In this document: piece after piece, positions 6,121-6,573 of the stretch
How positions within the stretch are numbered: the first letter of the stretch is position 1
Layout of the letters: every line of letters starts with the position of its first letter
Assembly: GCA_016788805.1 (NCBI GenBank)
Contig: JAEUSE010000059.1
Span: 1 to 6,573, forward strand
Reading direction: 5' to 3'
DNA length: 6,573 bases
Source: Candidatus Doudnabacteria bacterium
GTDB lineage: Bacteria; Patescibacteriota; Doudnabacteria; UBA920
The notes under the pieces: generated by a model
Told to the model about the DNA's origin: nothing
Seen by the model: only the letters and a program-made list of their open reading frames with translations
Databases searched by the model: none
Made by a program: the position numbers and the translations under genes

Positions 6121-6126
6121 ATTATA
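6121..6126 (-). promoter_or_regulatory. Consensus -10 of the methyltransferase promoter
   Basis: A perfect TATAAT reads leftward at 6126-6121. A weak -35, TTCGTA, lies 17 bp upstream (6149-6144). Transcription from about 6114 leaves a leader of about 20 nt that includes the AAGAGGG ribosome-binding site. A constitutive methyltransferase promoter alongside a regulated endonuclease promoter fits the logic of a controlled restriction system. Confidence 0.55.
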
Positions 6127-6157
6127 AATGAGTCTTGGACTTTTACGAAACCTATGT

Positions 6158-6174
6158 AGGCATATCGCATACCT
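6158..6174. promoter_or_regulatory. Imperfect palindrome upstream of the second XRE gene
   Basis: AGGCAT-n5-ATACCT has 5 of 6 paired arm positions and lies over the -35 zone of the XRE gene promoter. An adjoining CCTA-TG-TAGG (6151-6160) overlaps it. It could be the operator of the second XRE protein. It does not resemble the ACTnnnAGT C-boxes. Confidence 0.3.
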
Positions 6175-6178
6175 CCCA

Positions 6179-6187
6179 TGCTAGAAT
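6179..6187 (+). promoter_or_regulatory. Extended -10 promoter, probable leaderless start of second XRE gene
   Basis: TGCTAGAAT combines a TGn extension with TAGAAT (5 of 6), and ATG 6195 follows after exactly 7 nt. No -35 is visible, as is common for extended -10 promoters. The same 9-mer occurs at 251-259. Confidence 0.5.
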
Positions 6188-6194
6188 AAAGCTG

Positions 6195-6413
6195 ATGAGT
6201 AAAGGCAAATCACTCGGACAACTCTTCAAAGAAGCCAGGCGCAAAAAGCACCTGACCCAGCTTGAGGTTGCCGAGAAAGCTGGGGTGCACTGGAATACCG
6301 TGGCCAAGATCGAACGCAATGAGCAAGACCCGCATTTTCCTACAGCGCTGAGCATTGCGGAAGTGTTGGACATACCTGTTTCAGAACTTACGAAGTACTA
6401 TCGTCACAAATAG
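6195..6413 (+). CDS. Second small XRE-family HTH regulator
   Basis: The 72-residue protein is a single helix-turn-helix domain: LGQLFKEARRKKHLTQLEVAEKAGVH for helices 1-2, then WNTVAKIERNEQDP for the recognition helix and turn, and ALSIAEVLDIPVSEL as the closing helices. It belongs to the same broad family as the controller at 4027-4257, but the recognition helices share little (HWNTVAKIER against SVVAIAYIET), so it should bind a different DNA site. It is divergent from the methyltransferase gene with 100 bp between, making that promoter and its own the obvious targets; this is inference. An in-frame TTG at 6135 would add 20 residues, but the extended -10 just before ATG 6195 makes the ATG more plausible. 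Its last 10 bp overlap the end of the opposing right-edge gene. Confidence 0.8.
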   Translation: MSKGKSLGQLFKEARRKKHLTQLEVAEKAGVHWNTVAKIERNEQDPHFPTALSIAEVLDIPVSELTKYYRHK

Positions 6414-6573
6414 CGCCGTAACCCGATAAAATCTATCATCTGATGCGCAAGTTGTTTGGACTCAATGCGTCGCATAACCTCACAACTGTCATTTTGGGAG
6501 AGGGCGTTTAAGCTCCCCTCCCAAAGTACTGCCCTATCAAATATCGCTAGCTTTCGGTGATGGCCGCCGGTAA
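6404..6573 (-). CDS. Phospholipase D-like (HKD) domain protein, C-terminal end only (runs off right edge)
   Basis: Reading leftward from the window end, one frame stays open for 55 codons and stops at TGA 6406-6404; its start lies outside the window. The fragment contains the whole HxKx4Dx6GSxN signature of the phospholipase D superfamily: HRKLAIFD, six residues, then GSLN, followed by ALSQNDSCEVMRRIES and a helical end. HKD enzymes include phospholipases, nucleases such as Nuc and BfiI, and PLD domains attached to helicases or found in defence systems such as DISARM (DrmC). In DNA-defence surroundings a nuclease or helicase-linked domain is more likely than lipid hydrolysis, but the missing part decides. 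The WEGSLN...SQN...E.MRR pattern reminds me of PLD domains at the C-terminus of large helicases (unverified). It overlaps the end of the second XRE gene by 10 bp. Confidence 0.75.
   Translation of the reverse strand, partial: TGGHHRKLAIFDRAVLWEGSLNALSQNDSCEVMRRIESKQLAHQMIDFIGLRRYL

Noticed and set aside
6135..6194. N-terminal extension of the second XRE protein from TTG 6135
   Set aside because: The added residues are not part of the HTH domain, and the extended -10 at 6179-6187 would lie inside the coding sequence.
6493..6525. Hairpin TTTGGGAG ... CTCCCAAA with an 8-bp perfect stem, a candidate terminator
   Set aside because: It lies inside the coding frame of the HKD protein and has no T-run on either side, so it is not a convincing intrinsic terminator.

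Overview
The window looks like a compact accessory or defence island from a small-genome bacterium. My best guess at the host is a Saccharibacteria/Patescibacteria-type organism. That rests on the left-edge gene, which encodes a short TrbC/VirB2-like pilin of a kind I associate with that group, on genes packed edge to edge, and on several genes whose -10 element lies only about 7 nt before the ATG (probable leaderless mRNAs). TGA reads as stop (end of the controller gene and of the right-edge gene), so this is standard bacterial code. The host call is an inference, not proven.

Layout, left to right. At 1-203 (minus) is the N-terminal part of the pilin-like protein. A divergent AT-rich promoter region with phased A-tracts (204-330) drives a rightward pair: a single-pass membrane protein (331-756) and, with no gap, an 898-residue protein with a C-terminal superfamily 1 helicase and an unrecognised N-terminal half (757-3453). 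Its stop codon overlaps that of a leftward stand-alone RadC/JAMM protein (3450-3893). The 133-bp region 3894-4026 between radC and the next gene carries two pairs of palindromic operators, TAAACTAnTAGTTTA and weaker relatives.

The right half is a Type II restriction-modification locus: a controller (C) protein (4027-4257), an HNH restriction endonuclease (4279-5079), and a convergent cytosine-5 DNA methyltransferase (5042-6094, minus) whose 3' end overlaps the endonuclease by 38 bp. Divergent from the methyltransferase is a second small XRE regulator (6195-6413). The right edge holds a truncated minus-strand gene (6404-6573, open at the window end) with a complete phospholipase-D HKD signature, overlapping the XRE gene by 10 bp.

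How it probably works: the C protein binds the operators, which have the ACTnnnAGT core of classical C-boxes, and times its own and endonuclease expression so that methylation comes first. The same operator cluster flanks the radC promoter, which suggests RadC is under the same control. The methyltransferase has its own consensus -10, and the second XRE protein is a candidate regulator of that divergent promoter. No tRNA, rRNA, CRISPR array, transposase, integrase or convincing intrinsic terminator was seen. The gaps between genes are all short (127 bp at 204-330, 133 bp at 3894-4026, 21 bp at 4258-4278, 100 bp at 6095-6194) and each is described below.
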